Shown here: in pieces, positions 45,519 through 55,486 of the stretch | How the letters are laid out: every line of letters starts with the position of its first letter | How positions within the stretch are numbered: position 1 is the first letter of the stretch | Source: Microcoleus sp. FACHB-68 | GTDB taxonomy: Bacteria > Cyanobacteriota > Cyanobacteriia > Cyanobacteriales > Oscillatoriaceae | Assembly: GCF_014695715.1 (NCBI RefSeq) | Contig: NZ_JACJOT010000006.1 | Span: forward strand, 868,001-932,000 | Direction of reading: 5' to 3' | DNA: 64,000 nt | Made by a program: the position numbers and the translations under genes | Notes under the pieces: generated by a model | What the model saw: only the letters and a program-made list of their open reading frames with translations | What the model was told of the DNA's origin: nothing | Databases searched by the model: none

Positions 45519-46649
45519 GTGAAAATTGACATAATCGGGCTGCTCAAACAAACCTTTGTGGAGTGGCAAGAAGATAAAGCGTCGCGGCTGGCGGCAGCGC
45601 TGTCTTATTACACCGCTTTTTCCCTTGCGCCGCTATTGATTATCGTCATTGCGATTGTCGCTTTGGTCTTTGGCCAAGATGCAGCGGAAGGTGAAATTGT
45701 CGGACAAATTAAAGGTTTGGTTGGCAAGGAGGGTGCAGAAGCAATCCAAACCATGATTAACAATTCCCGTAAGCCGACTGAAGGCACAATTGCCACGATT
45801 ATCAGTGTGGCTATTCTATTATTTGGTGCCACCAACGTCTTCAACCAACTGCAGGAATCTCTCAACACCATTTGGGAAGTTGCACCGAAGCCAGGGCGAG
45901 GCGTTAAAGGCATTATAAAAGACCGTTTTCCATCCTTCGCAATGGTACTGGGAATTGGGTTTTTACTGCTGGTTTCACTGGTTGTCAGCGCTGGACTTAC
46001 GGCACTCAGTAATTATTTAGGTCATCTTGTACCCAACCTCAGTGTTGTGTGGCGAGTGGTTAACTTTCTGTTTTCCTTCGGTGTTATCACACTGCTGTTT
46101 GCGATGATTTACAGAGTCTTGCCAGACGCTAAAATTGCCTGGGGTGATGTTTGGATTGGGGCAGCGATCACTTCTCTGCTATTTACAATAGGTAAATCTT
46201 TAATTGGGTTGTATTTAGGAAATAGCAGCGTCGGTTCAACTTATGGGGCAGCCGGCTCGTTTGTTGTGCTGCTACTGTGGGTTAATTATTCCGCGCAAAT
46301 TCTATTTTTTGGTGCTGAATTTACGCAGGTTTATGCAAATAAATACGGCTCCAGAATTGTGCCAAGTAAAAATGCTTTGCCCCTCACGGAAAAGGCTAGA
46401 GCCGGCGAAGGAATTCCCCGCACAAGTTATATGGAGATAGCTAGCGCCCAAGACGATGAGAAGCAAGCTGCCCATAAAAACCGAGGTGCCGGCGAGAACC
46501 GAGTTTCCAGAGAAGAAACTGATGATACGCCTGAGTATCAGCCGGTGAAGAAAAAGCCCCCACATCCGGCAGCCATTGCCCTGAGTGTGATGATTGGTGC
46601 TTATCGCAGCGGGACGAAGCTGTTGGGAATCAACAAAAATCGCCGGTAA
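45519..46649 (+). CDS. YihY/virulence factor BrkB family membrane protein
   Basis: The 376-residue inner-membrane protein has six predicted helices in the first 270 residues, with the family marks SRLAAALSYYTAFSLAPLLI and the late YGAAGSFVVLLLWVNYSAQI. A hydrophilic tail (about 285-376), rich in charged residues, is longer than usual. The GTG at 45519 follows AAAGGAG with 9-base spacing; the ATG at 45514 lies out of frame and stops after two codons. The function of this family is not settled, despite the old name ribonuclease BN. Confidence 0.92.
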   Translation: MKIDIIGLLKQTFVEWQEDKASRLAAALSYYTAFSLAPLLIIVIAIVALVFGQDAAEGEIVGQIKGLVGKEGAEAIQTMINNSRKPTEGTIATIISVAILLFGATNVFNQLQESLNTIWEVAPKPGRGVKGIIKDRFPSFAMVLGIGFLLLVSLVVSAGLTALSNYLGHLVPNLSVVWRVVNFLFSFGVITLLFAMIYRVLPDAKIAWGDVWIGAAITSLLFTIGKSLIGLYLGNSSVGSTYGAAGSFVVLLLWVNYSAQILFFGAEFTQVYANKYGSRIVPSKNALPLTEKARAGEGIPRTSYMEIASAQDDEKQAAHKNRGAGENRVSREETDDTPEYQPVKKKPPHPAAIALSVMIGAYRSGTKLLGINKNRR

Positions 46650-46683
46650 GAGAAATCTGACAAAGGTAAAGGAAAGTTTTTAG

Positions 46684-49600
46684 TTATTTATTAAAGTAAC
46701 CCCCAATTTGTTCGGCTAACATCTGAACATTGGGGGTTTTCATCATTTCTAGATGGTTGCCGGCAACTAAATGAATGTCTGTTCCCGACTCCGTTAGCTC
46801 ACTCCATCCCATCGTTGGATCTTGACTGTCTGCGTTTGCCTGTTCGCAACTTTTGAACAGAGTAATTCGGTTGGGGTAAGTTTTAGGAGTATAGCTGAGA
46901 GTGGCTTGACTGTTCGCCTGAAATACACGGAACATTGAGCGAATGGTGAGTTCATTTACCCTTCTCAATTTAGCCTCTTGCGGCATTAAATTGACCATGA
47001 CAGCCCTTTTTAAAATTAGCTTCCATGAGCCACGATTTTTGCGTTGAAAAATCTTACTTAAATGAGTTTTTTGCTTCTCAGAAACGCTCGTCAAGTACAA
47101 GTAGTCCAGAATAAATGGCCAAATAGAGCGCCTAACCGTATTAAAGAGAAATTTGCAACCATTCCAGAAAGAAAATTTGTTACCGGCAACAGGTGCAGCC
47201 GTATCTAGCAAAGCGAGTAAACCGACTTCCTCTCCTGCTTTTTGCAGTTGTTGCGCCATCTCAAACGCAACCAATCCGCCAAAAGACCAACCTCCTAGGA
47301 AATAAGGGCCATTTGGCTGCACCTCACGTAATGCTTTGATGTAGTAAGCCGCCATTTCTTCGATGCGAGTTAAAGGAGATTGTTCCCCATCAATTCCGAG
47401 TGGTTGCAGTCCGTAAAATGGTTGATTTTCCCCTAAACAATAAGCTAATTCATAATAAGGAAACACCACCCCAAAAATAGGATGAACGCAGAAAAAAGGC
47501 GGATTAGAACCTTTGGGTTGAATCGGAACTAAGGGCGACCATTTGAGAGAGTTTGTTTGTGTAGATAAAGTATTGGCTAAACTTTCTATGGTAGGCGATA
47601 AGAAAAGGGAGGATAGGGGTAATTCTCGATTAAACTGTGTTTGAATTTGTTCTAGGAGACGAATCGCTAGCAGTGAATCTCCTCCCAAATCGAAGAAGCT
47701 ATCGCCAACACTCACCTGCTCAAGATTAAGAACTTCAGCCCAGATTTTTGCTAATTTTGACTCGGTTGGGGTGCGAGGAGAAATAAAGGTTTTTTGGTGT
47801 TGAAGGCGAGTTAAAGCATTGGGTGCCGGCAAAGCACGACGATCTACTTTGCCGTTGGGAGTGGCCGGCAGAGAATCTAGAATTACATACTCTGAAGGCA
47901 CCATATGTTTTGGCAATTTATCTTTGAGAAATTGCCGCAGAGTATTGATCAGGGATGAGGGTTCAGAAATTGGGTGAGCCGGCACGAGATAAGCCACAAT
48001 CCGCTTATTAACAGAAATATCTTCTAAAGCGATGACAACTGCTTTTTGAATCGCTGAATATTGATTAATAACGGCTTCAATTTCTCCTAATTCTATGCGA
48101 AAACCACGTATTTTAACTTGTTGATCGATGCGGCCTAAAAATTCAATTTTGCCCTCGGGTAAATAACGCGCTAAATCACCTGTTTTATACAGCCTAGAAG
48201 GTTTAATCGATGAAATTTTCCCTTTTTTCCCCGCTTCCATAAAGGGGTTAGGAATAAACCTTTCTGCCGTTAATTCAGGCCGGCAAAGGTAGCCTCGCGC
48301 CAACCCATCACCGGCAATGTACAATTCGCCGGTAATGCCAATCGGTGCCGGCTGTAAATTTCGGTCTAATATATAAACTTGAGTGTTCAGAATTGGACGA
48401 CCAATCGACGGTTTTTTGCGCTCATCACTAATTTCTGCAAGGGTTGCCCAAACCGTGGTTTCAGTTGGCCCGTAAGCATTAAAAAATCGACGACCGGCAG
48501 CCCAGCGCTTTACAATATTTTGAGGGCAAGATTCGCCGGCACAAATAATTGTTTGTAATGCCGGAAGTTTTTCTGCCGGCAACACGGCTAGCGCTGCCGG
48601 TGGCAGGGTAATGTGAGTTATTGCTTGTTTTTGTAATAGCTGAATTAAAGGTTGTCCAGGTAAAAGAGATTCTTTTTTGGCTAGATATAAAGTTGCCCCG
48701 GCTTGCAGCGCCATGACAATCTCAAAAATTGAAGCATCAAAACTCAAAGAGGCAAATTGCAAAACGCGGTGACTTGGCTTTAAATTAAATGCATCAATTT
48801 GAGATTCTGCCATGTTGCACAGTCCTCGATGTTCGACTAAAACACCTTTTGGCTTTCCTGTCGATCCAGAGGTGTAGATCACATAAGCGAGGTTGCCGGT
48901 TGTGACGTTGCTTGATGGATTTTCTTTGCTTTGTCGGGCGATATTATTTCTATCTTTATCCCAATAAATGATAGACAATTCATGCTGTTGATTTTCCCTA
49001 TTTCCCAAAGAAACCGGGGTTGAAATTGAATCAGTTATCAAGATAGATACCTGAGCATCCTCTAACATGAAATTTAGGCGATCTTGAGGATAACTGGGAT
49101 CTAACGGCAGGTAAGCGCCACCGGCTTTGAAGATCCCCAGCAGCGTCACAATCATTTCGATAGAACGTTCTAGGCAAATGCCAACTAAAACCTCTGGCTT
49201 TACCCCCATTTTTTGCAAGTAATGGGCAAGTTGATTGGCTCGCTCATTGAGTTCGTGATAGGTTAAACTTTGATTTTCAAAAACAACCGCGACTGCCTCT
49301 GGTGATTGTTTTACTTGCCCTTCAAATAAGTGGTGAAAGCATTCCTGATTTTTGAATATATTTTGATTAAAATATCCAAAAATTTGGTTTTTTTCTGGCG
49401 CAGTTAAAATTTGCAAATAACCGATACGCTGTTCGGGATCGATAATAATATTTTCTAAAACAACTTGAAAATGTCCCAGCATTCGGCTAATTGTTGTCGC
49501 CTCGAATAAATCCGTGCTGTACACCACTTGCCCTTTCAAACCTTCCAAATCTTGCCAGAGGTGGAATTCTAAATCTAATTTTGCGGTGCCTGGGTCAAAT

Positions 49601-50802
49601 TCAAATAATTTTAGGTTTAATCCGGGCAATTCTAGCGCTTCTACTGGAGTATTTTGCAGGGAAAAAGCAATTTGAAATAAAGGATTTCGGCTTAAATCTC
49701 GCTCTGGATGCAGTTCTTCAACTAATTTTTCAAAGGGCAAATCTTGATGGGCGTAGGCTCCGAGTGCAACCTCTTTAACCCGACTCAGTAATTCTAGAAA
49801 CGTTGGATTGCCTGACAGATTAGTTCGCAATACTAAACTATTGACAAAAAAACCAATAAGTGATTCAATCTCGCTGCGGTTGCGACCGGCAATTGGTGAT
49901 CCAACGGCAATATCTTCAGTGCCGGTGTAGCGGTAAAGCAATGTCTGAAATGCGGCAAGCAAGGTAATGAATAAAGTCACGCCTTGCCGGCTGCTCAATG
50001 CCTCTAGCGCCTCACTCAATGCCGGCGGCAACACCCACAATTGTTTTGCCCCTCGGTAAGTGGGAACGGCAGGTCTTGGTCGATCTGTGGGTAAATTCAG
50101 CACCCCTATCCCGTCTAGCTGCCGCCGCCAGTAAGCTAGCTGGGTTTCCTGCACAGATTCGCGCAACCATTCGCGCTGCCACTCCGCAAAATCGGCATAC
50201 TGAATGGGGAGTTCTGGTAAAGCTGGGGAATGGCTCAATTCTGCGTCTTTAGCCGCAAAAGCTGAATAAAGCGTCCCGATTTCTCGAATCAGCACCCCCA
50301 TTGACCAACCATCGGCAACAATGTGATGTAAATTCAGCATCAGCAAGGATTCTGCGGCATCCATTTGTAGCAGCGTCACGCGGATTAAAGGGCCGGCTGT
50401 TAAATTAAACGGACGCTCAAACTCTGCTTTCACCCTTCGCTGCGCTGCTGTTTCGCGTTCAGTTGCCGGCAAATGCTGTAACGGTGCGATCGCTATGGAT
50501 ACGTTCAAGCAAGGGGCGATCGCTTGCATGGGTTGCCCCTCAATCGTGATAAACGTTGTGCGTAAAGTTTCATGCCGGCGCACAATTTCGTTAAAAGTCT
50601 GCTGTAGCGCCGCTAAATCAAGAGTGCCGGTGAGACGCAGCGCACATCCCACATTATAAAAAGGGTTGCCGGGAACCAGCCGGTGCAGAAACCACAGCCG
50701 CTGTTGAGCGAAGGATGCTGGAAAAACAAAGACTTCTTCTTGATCGGTATTGACTTCTGTCTCATCAGCCGTGAAGTGGTTACCGGCAAGGTTCTGGGTC
50801 AT
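46684..50802 (-). CDS. Single-module non-ribosomal peptide synthetase (C-A-T-TE)
   Basis: The 1372-residue protein has a condensation domain (about 20-450; active motif HHIVADG at 159-165), an adenylation domain (about 485-980; YTSGSTGKPKG, NAYGPTETT, GELYIAGDGLARGY, YKTGDLARY), a carrier domain with serine in DLGGDSLLAI and a thioesterase with GWSFGG. All core motifs are kept. Reading the specificity pocket by eye gives D-A-F-T-I-A-A-V-W plus Lys, nearest to phenylalanine-type codes; this is uncertain. A leading C domain implies an upstream acyl or peptidyl donor that is not in the window. ATG 50802 is preferred over a TTG at 50844. No other biosynthetic gene adjoins it. Confidence 0.94.
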   Translation of the reverse strand: MTQNLAGNHFTADETEVNTDQEEVFVFPASFAQQRLWFLHRLVPGNPFYNVGCALRLTGTLDLAALQQTFNEIVRRHETLRTTFITIEGQPMQAIAPCLNVSIAIAPLQHLPATERETAAQRRVKAEFERPFNLTAGPLIRVTLLQMDAAESLLMLNLHHIVADGWSMGVLIREIGTLYSAFAAKDAELSHSPALPELPIQYADFAEWQREWLRESVQETQLAYWRRQLDGIGVLNLPTDRPRPAVPTYRGAKQLWVLPPALSEALEALSSRQGVTLFITLLAAFQTLLYRYTGTEDIAVGSPIAGRNRSEIESLIGFFVNSLVLRTNLSGNPTFLELLSRVKEVALGAYAHQDLPFEKLVEELHPERDLSRNPLFQIAFSLQNTPVEALELPGLNLKLFEFDPGTAKLDLEFHLWQDLEGLKGQVVYSTDLFEATTISRMLGHFQVVLENIIIDPEQRIGYLQILTAPEKNQIFGYFNQNIFKNQECFHHLFEGQVKQSPEAVAVVFENQSLTYHELNERANQLAHYLQKMGVKPEVLVGICLERSIEMIVTLLGIFKAGGAYLPLDPSYPQDRLNFMLEDAQVSILITDSISTPVSLGNRENQQHELSIIYWDKDRNNIARQSKENPSSNVTTGNLAYVIYTSGSTGKPKGVLVEHRGLCNMAESQIDAFNLKPSHRVLQFASLSFDASIFEIVMALQAGATLYLAKKESLLPGQPLIQLLQKQAITHITLPPAALAVLPAEKLPALQTIICAGESCPQNIVKRWAAGRRFFNAYGPTETTVWATLAEISDERKKPSIGRPILNTQVYILDRNLQPAPIGITGELYIAGDGLARGYLCRPELTAERFIPNPFMEAGKKGKISSIKPSRLYKTGDLARYLPEGKIEFLGRIDQQVKIRGFRIELGEIEAVINQYSAIQKAVVIALEDISVNKRIVAYLVPAHPISEPSSLINTLRQFLKDKLPKHMVPSEYVILDSLPATPNGKVDRRALPAPNALTRLQHQKTFISPRTPTESKLAKIWAEVLNLEQVSVGDSFFDLGGDSLLAIRLLEQIQTQFNRELPLSSLFLSPTIESLANTLSTQTNSLKWSPLVPIQPKGSNPPFFCVHPIFGVVFPYYELAYCLGENQPFYGLQPLGIDGEQSPLTRIEEMAAYYIKALREVQPNGPYFLGGWSFGGLVAFEMAQQLQKAGEEVGLLALLDTAAPVAGNKFSFWNGCKFLFNTVRRSIWPFILDYLYLTSVSEKQKTHLSKIFQRKNRGSWKLILKRAVMVNLMPQEAKLRRVNELTIRSMFRVFQANSQATLSYTPKTYPNRITLFKSCEQANADSQDPTMGWSELTESGTDIHLVAGNHLEMMKTPNVQMLAEQIGGYFNK

Positions 50803-51457
50803 GTTTGGGAATCTCTCACTCTCAGAAATGGTAAGGCGTATCAAACACTATTTAGTTTCGACTATGTACAAGTTTTGTGTTGCACCCGTCCTGTTAAGTC
50901 CGCTTATCTCTTTCGCCAAATTTGCGGCTAGTAAGGAAATTAACTGCTTCACAATCTTTAACATTTGCAATAGGGAAATAGATGTAGCTCAGCTTACATT
51001 CAAATTCTTTAGCAAGCTTTCTCAAAAGGTAGCGCGGCAGAAACATTATAAACCGGCTCCTTGCCCATCCGTTCACTCAACCTTAGATTTACGACTACAG
51101 GCTAAGTCGTTGCAAAGGGATCTCTCTCTCTAGAGCGGTGCGCGTCTTCACCGGCAATTGTTACATTGAGAGTAGTGAAAAAGCAACACCCGATTGGTGC
51201 TGCCCCACTGAAGATTATAGCTGTACAGCGCAGTAAATCGGCTTCAGATGTTAGGAAGGGTGTGACAAAAAATTAACGACAGCGGATTGAGAAATTTTGC
51301 CACTTCCGTCATTGCAAGAAGTAATTTATCAAGCAAACTACAAATTCTCATCTTTCCTAGCGAATGATCTGAAGTCAGAAAAATCAATCTCTTTAAAAGG
51401 GATTTGAAATATAAGCTTCTAAGAGCCACAAACCAATTTAGACAGGAACCCAGTGTT
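50803..51457. other. Divergent region before NRPS and repeat-protein genes, 655 bp
   Basis: The region should hold both promoters. A CT-rich tract TCTCTCTCTCTAGAG is near 51121. No gene is supported. Confidence 0.4.
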
Positions 51458-53047
51458 ATGAATGAGAACAAGAATCCTTTTGAAATCAACGACCTTACTG
51501 ATCCCATGATCTTGCAACCTGAAGCTCAAAGAAGTGACGAAATCATTGTTTTGAGCGAAAGCAAAGAGATTTCTAACCAGCAAAACGAAAAAGAGATTTC
51601 TAACCAACAAAACGAAACCGAGCAACCCCAGACCGGGGGTGGGATTAATGCAGTCGGCGCAACTATTGGCGCGACTGCCGGTGGTGTTGCCGGTGCAACC
51701 ATTGGCCGTTTAGTCGGTGGTAGAGCTGGTGCTGCGCTTGGTGCAATTGCCGGCGCTGTTGCCGGTGGATTCGCAGGGAATGAAGCAGCCGAAGGTTTGA
51801 GCCACACCGTTGAAGAAGTTGTAGATGTCGTTAAAGACGTTGCTCAAGGTGTGACTCACCAGGTTGAAGATATCGGGGGTGCCGCAAAAGGTGTGATTGA
51901 GGAAGTCAAGCCCTCTGTTAAAAACATTGCCGAATCCGTTCAGCATACCGTTGAAGATGTCAGACCGGCAGTAAAAGACATTGCCAACTCTGTTCACGAT
52001 ACCGTTGAGGATGTCAGACCCTCTGTTAGAGGCATTGCCGAATCCGTTCAGCATACCGTTGAGGATGTCAGACCCTCTGTTAAAGGCATTGCCGAATCCG
52101 TTAAGGATACCGTTAACGATGTCAGACCGGCTGTCTCAGACGCAGCAAACACCATGAAAGAAGCGGTTGCAGAGGTTAAACCGTCTGTGATCAATGCCGC
52201 GCACTCTGTGAGCAATGCGGTCGATGAAGTTAAACCTTCTGTTGTCGATGCCGTTAAGGATAGCGCCAGCAGCGTCAAATCTTCGGTTCGCGGTGTGGCA
52301 AACTCTGTCAGCAATGCGGCTGAAGAAGTCAAACCCTCTGTCGTCGATGCCGTTAAAGGTAGCGCCCAAGAAATTCAGTCTTCTGTTCGCGGTGTAGCGC
52401 ACTCCGTCACAGATACGGCAGAACAAGTCAAACCCTCGGTTGTTGATGCCGTTAAAGGTAGCGCAGAAGAAGTGAAGTCTTCCGTCAAAGGTGTGGCGCA
52501 CTCCGTCAGCGATACGGCAGAACAAGTCAAACCCTCGGTTGTCGATACCGTTAAAGGTACGGCTGAAGATGTGAAGTCTTCTGTCAAAGGCACAGGCAAC
52601 GCCATTAAAGGTGCCGCGCAGGATGTTGAGTCATCAACCCATCAAGCTGCTGATAAAATCAAGCAGTCTGAGGCTGACACCGTGAAGCTGCATGATGAGC
52701 GACGTGCGCCTGCGATTCCCCCCAGCATTACGAGTGACATGGGAATGGGAATGCCGGTTGAAAGCCAGATCCCGCCGGCTCCAATGCCACCCGTTCAAGA
52801 GCAGGTAGTGGATCATCCGCGCTATGTAACGCCTCCAGTGCCCCCCATGCGTCCTAGCGACATCAAACTCTCTGCCAGTACGCCTGAAATTCCTGAGCCG
52901 GCAGCCGATCGTGATTCCCTAAATGTTCGCAAAGAAGTCGAAATCGACAACATTCTGGAAGCTGACGAACCGATCGGTCGGGAACGCTTAGCGCGTGAGA
53001 TTCCCCCCAAGAACATTAACAACAAGAAAACGAAAAGACCCCAATAA
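51458..53047 (+). CDS. Glycine-zipper protein with 14 amphipathic helical repeats
   Basis: The 529-residue protein starts at ATG 51458 (AGGAA before it). Residues 24-50 contain a duplicated KEISNQQNE. A glycine-zipper segment follows (about 60-115, GATIGATAGGVAGATIGRLV), able to insert in membranes. Then come 14 repeats (about 145-385). The first six are 18 residues, such as VRPSVRGIAESVQHTVED. The later ones alternate 15 (VKPSVVDAVKGSAEE) and 18 (VKSSVKGVAHSVSDTAEQ). They resemble LEA or apolipoprotein-type helices. The last 140 residues are Pro-rich then charged. No enzyme motif is seen. A membrane-associated, desiccation or envelope role is inference only. Confidence 0.8.
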   Translation: MNENKNPFEINDLTDPMILQPEAQRSDEIIVLSESKEISNQQNEKEISNQQNETEQPQTGGGINAVGATIGATAGGVAGATIGRLVGGRAGAALGAIAGAVAGGFAGNEAAEGLSHTVEEVVDVVKDVAQGVTHQVEDIGGAAKGVIEEVKPSVKNIAESVQHTVEDVRPAVKDIANSVHDTVEDVRPSVRGIAESVQHTVEDVRPSVKGIAESVKDTVNDVRPAVSDAANTMKEAVAEVKPSVINAAHSVSNAVDEVKPSVVDAVKDSASSVKSSVRGVANSVSNAAEEVKPSVVDAVKGSAQEIQSSVRGVAHSVTDTAEQVKPSVVDAVKGSAEEVKSSVKGVAHSVSDTAEQVKPSVVDTVKGTAEDVKSSVKGTGNAIKGAAQDVESSTHQAADKIKQSEADTVKLHDERRAPAIPPSITSDMGMGMPVESQIPPAPMPPVQEQVVDHPRYVTPPVPPMRPSDIKLSASTPEIPEPAADRDSLNVRKEVEIDNILEADEPIGRERLAREIPPKNINNKKTKRPQ

Positions 53048-53096
53048 CTTTGTTTGAAGTTACTGGGTGGCGTCAAGCTCCCACTTAGCAAGTCAC

Positions 53097-53132
53097 AAAG
53101 GGTAGGTTAATGATTAACCTACCCTTTTTTTT
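53097..53132 (+). terminator. Strong rho-independent terminator
   Basis: GGGTAGGTTAA (53100-53110) pairs perfectly with TTAACCTACCC (53114-53124) over a 3-base loop, followed by eight T. It lies 50 bases after the repeat-protein gene. Confidence 0.9.
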
Positions 53133-53198
53133 GTCTATTTAAAACATCAAAAATGGGGCAGATCATAGCCGATCCCAAAGGCCACTAGCGATTCTCTA

Positions 53199-54296
53199 TT
53201 AAGCAGGATGAAAATAGAACGCCGCACCTAAAACAATGTAGGTAGCCAGTAACAGTGCCCCCTCCAACCAATTAGAGCGTCCATCCAGACTAATTAAATT
53301 AGCAATGGCAACGGCAATCGCAACAGCTATAACCTCAAACGGATTGAAATTTAAATCCATTGGTTGACCAATGGCAATTCCAATTAACACTAAAAGCGGA
53401 GCCACAAATAAAGCCACGAGCAAGCTTGATCCCATCGCCACAGAAACCGAGAGATCCATGTTATTTTTGATGGCAACGCTCACGGCTGTAACATATTCTG
53501 CCGCACCGCCAACCAGAGGCAAAAGAATCACGCCGGTGAAAAGAGGGGTTAATCCCAGTCCTTTTGTTGCTTCTTCCACCACTCCGACAAAAATCTCTGA
53601 CTCGAAAGCAACGGCTACTGTAGAAATCACTAAAACCCCAACCCAAAGCCACAAATTAGGCTTGTGAGTAGCTGCCTCTCCTTCAGAATCGCTTGGCGTT
53701 TCTCCCTCTAATTCAGCGACTCCCACATCGTAAAGATAGCTGTGAGTTTTTAATGAAAATAGCAACGTTAAAGCGTAAACCGCAATTAACACGATCGCCA
53801 CGGTAATTGAGAGATTGCGAATTGCCCCTTCTCCGACACCAGACGACGTATAAATCACCGTTGTGGGCAACACAATAGCCGTGACAGCTAGCGTCATAGA
53901 AGAACCACTAACTCGCGCTACAATGGGTTGAAATTCTTGTTCCTTAAAGCGCAACCCACCCAATAGCATGGAAAGCCCCATGACTAAAAGCAAATTACTG
54001 ATAATCGTTCCCGTAATACTGGCTTTAACAATGTCAATCAAGCCGGCTTTAAGGGCAACTAAGGCAATAATTAGCTCAGTGGCGTTCCCAAAAACTGCAT
54101 TTAACAATCCACCAATTGAAGGGCCGGTAACAACGGCGACTTCTTCAGTGGCTGTGCTTAGCCATATCGCCAGGGGGATAATCGCTAACGCTGAGGTAAT
54201 GAAGACTGTGAGCGTTCCCCAGTGTAAATATTCAGCCGCAATTGAAACCGGCACGAAGATTAACAGGACGTAAGAAATAATTTTCTTAATGGACAT
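53199..54296 (-). CDS. Calcium/proton antiporter (CaCA family, Cax type)
   Basis: The 365-residue inner-membrane transporter has about eleven helices in two homologous halves. The two alpha-repeat motifs are GNATELIIALVALK and GGAAEYVTAVSVAIKN, each with the conserved acidic residue. A short acidic loop (GETPSDSEGEAA, about 200-212) separates the halves. Cax proteins export Ca2+ in exchange for H+ and can give salt tolerance in cyanobacteria. It stands alone, convergent with the repeat-protein gene. Confidence 0.93.
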   Translation of the reverse strand: MSIKKIISYVLLIFVPVSIAAEYLHWGTLTVFITSALAIIPLAIWLSTATEEVAVVTGPSIGGLLNAVFGNATELIIALVALKAGLIDIVKASITGTIISNLLLVMGLSMLLGGLRFKEQEFQPIVARVSGSSMTLAVTAIVLPTTVIYTSSGVGEGAIRNLSITVAIVLIAVYALTLLFSLKTHSYLYDVGVAELEGETPSDSEGEAATHKPNLWLWVGVLVISTVAVAFESEIFVGVVEEATKGLGLTPLFTGVILLPLVGGAAEYVTAVSVAIKNNMDLSVSVAMGSSLLVALFVAPLLVLIGIAIGQPMDLNFNPFEVIAVAIAVAIANLISLDGRSNWLEGALLLATYIVLGAAFYFHPA

Positions 54297-55486
54297 AAAG
54301 CCTATCGGAAAAGTTCTCTAGTCAATCATATAAGACTTGATCCGATTTTGCGGTCACAGTTCCATCGGTTTAAAGCAATTCAATCTAAAATATAAAACTG
54401 AAAACTCTCTTTTTCCCACATCCCACATTGCTGAAGGGATCGCCCGGAACCAAGCGACACCTCTAAACCGGCTTCCCCACACCGGCACACTCCCAAACCT
54501 TCGGACGGCTGAAGTGCGATCGCACAAGAGTTGCCCTACGTCTGCCACCCTCGACACAGTCGGCAGCCGAACTGAACCCAATTCCCGCCGGCTAAAGGTT
54601 CATCCACATTACCGGCTGTCTACTGTCCCCTTCCAGATGTCACACGCTCAGCGTCCCTAATGCCGGATAAAAACCCTGATCACCTCGCCTCAGACCCTCT
54701 AGAGAGCCATCTGGTTGAATACTCCACTTAATTTCTGCCCACAGGCAGATGTGCGACCTCAGCACAAAACCTTTAATTAACCTAAGGCAAAGTGTACGGG
54801 AGAAACCGATGGGTGGGTTAAAAAGATTATTTGGCTTAGAGAAACCTCACAGCGAGCAAAGCTCAAAGCAATCCCAACACATCCTTAACTGAACATTCAG
54901 TTTCTCTACAGCCGGTTTCCATTCAAACCGCTTCATGTCCCACCATCGCAGCGATTCCTTTAGAAAGAAAAGAAATTGTAAGCATCGCATCGCTGAGGAA
55001 AAGATTATGGAATAGTTAAATTTATAAAATTTAGAAGATAACGCTTAAAAATACAATGAGACTGAGCTTAATCAGTCAGTAAATTGGAGATGAGTTGCCA
55101 CATATAAAATTTTTATTTAAAAAAAAAGGGCTAGCTTGTCGAGCAATCTCCATGATTATTTTGCAAATGAAAAAGAAGTAAATTGCCGGCAAATTTTAAC
55201 AGCAGGCCGGCTTCAAAAATTTAGAATCAAAAATATAGAAAATTTTGGTAAAGTTAGAAGTGCTGAGCTTTATATTTATAATCAGCCAGACAAAATCAGG
55301 CAACAATCCATAAATTTCTAGATGTTCAGCCAGTGTGGAAGGCATCTGCAAACACTCAAGAATGCAGGGACGCATAAGCCGGCAGCATCAGAAAAAGGAA
55401 GCGTCGCTTTCTGGCTCAATCCCGTACTTTAACGGGTATGTTTATGAGAAGCGAGGAAGACAGGTTCTTGGAACGAGGAAAAGATC
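54297..55486. other. Long intergenic region, 1190 bp
   Basis: The longest stretch without a confident gene. It holds one HIP1 site (54516-54523), a CTGCC/GGCAG mini-hairpin near 54737 and a 27-codon mini frame at 54809-54892 (listed separately). Frames at 54337-54660 and 55136-55321 have no ribosome site or family-like sequence and were not accepted. Confidence 0.45.
54809..54892 (+). other. Mini open frame of 27 residues
   Basis: ATG at 54809 after GGGAGAAACC begins MGGLKRLFGLEKPHSEQSS and stops after 27 residues. The basic amphipathic start looks protein-like and could be a leader peptide or the remains of a gene start. I cannot decide. Confidence 0.25.

Noticed and set aside
54337-54660. 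107-codon open frame
   Set aside because: No start signal; Pro/Thr/Arg-rich shadow-like composition.
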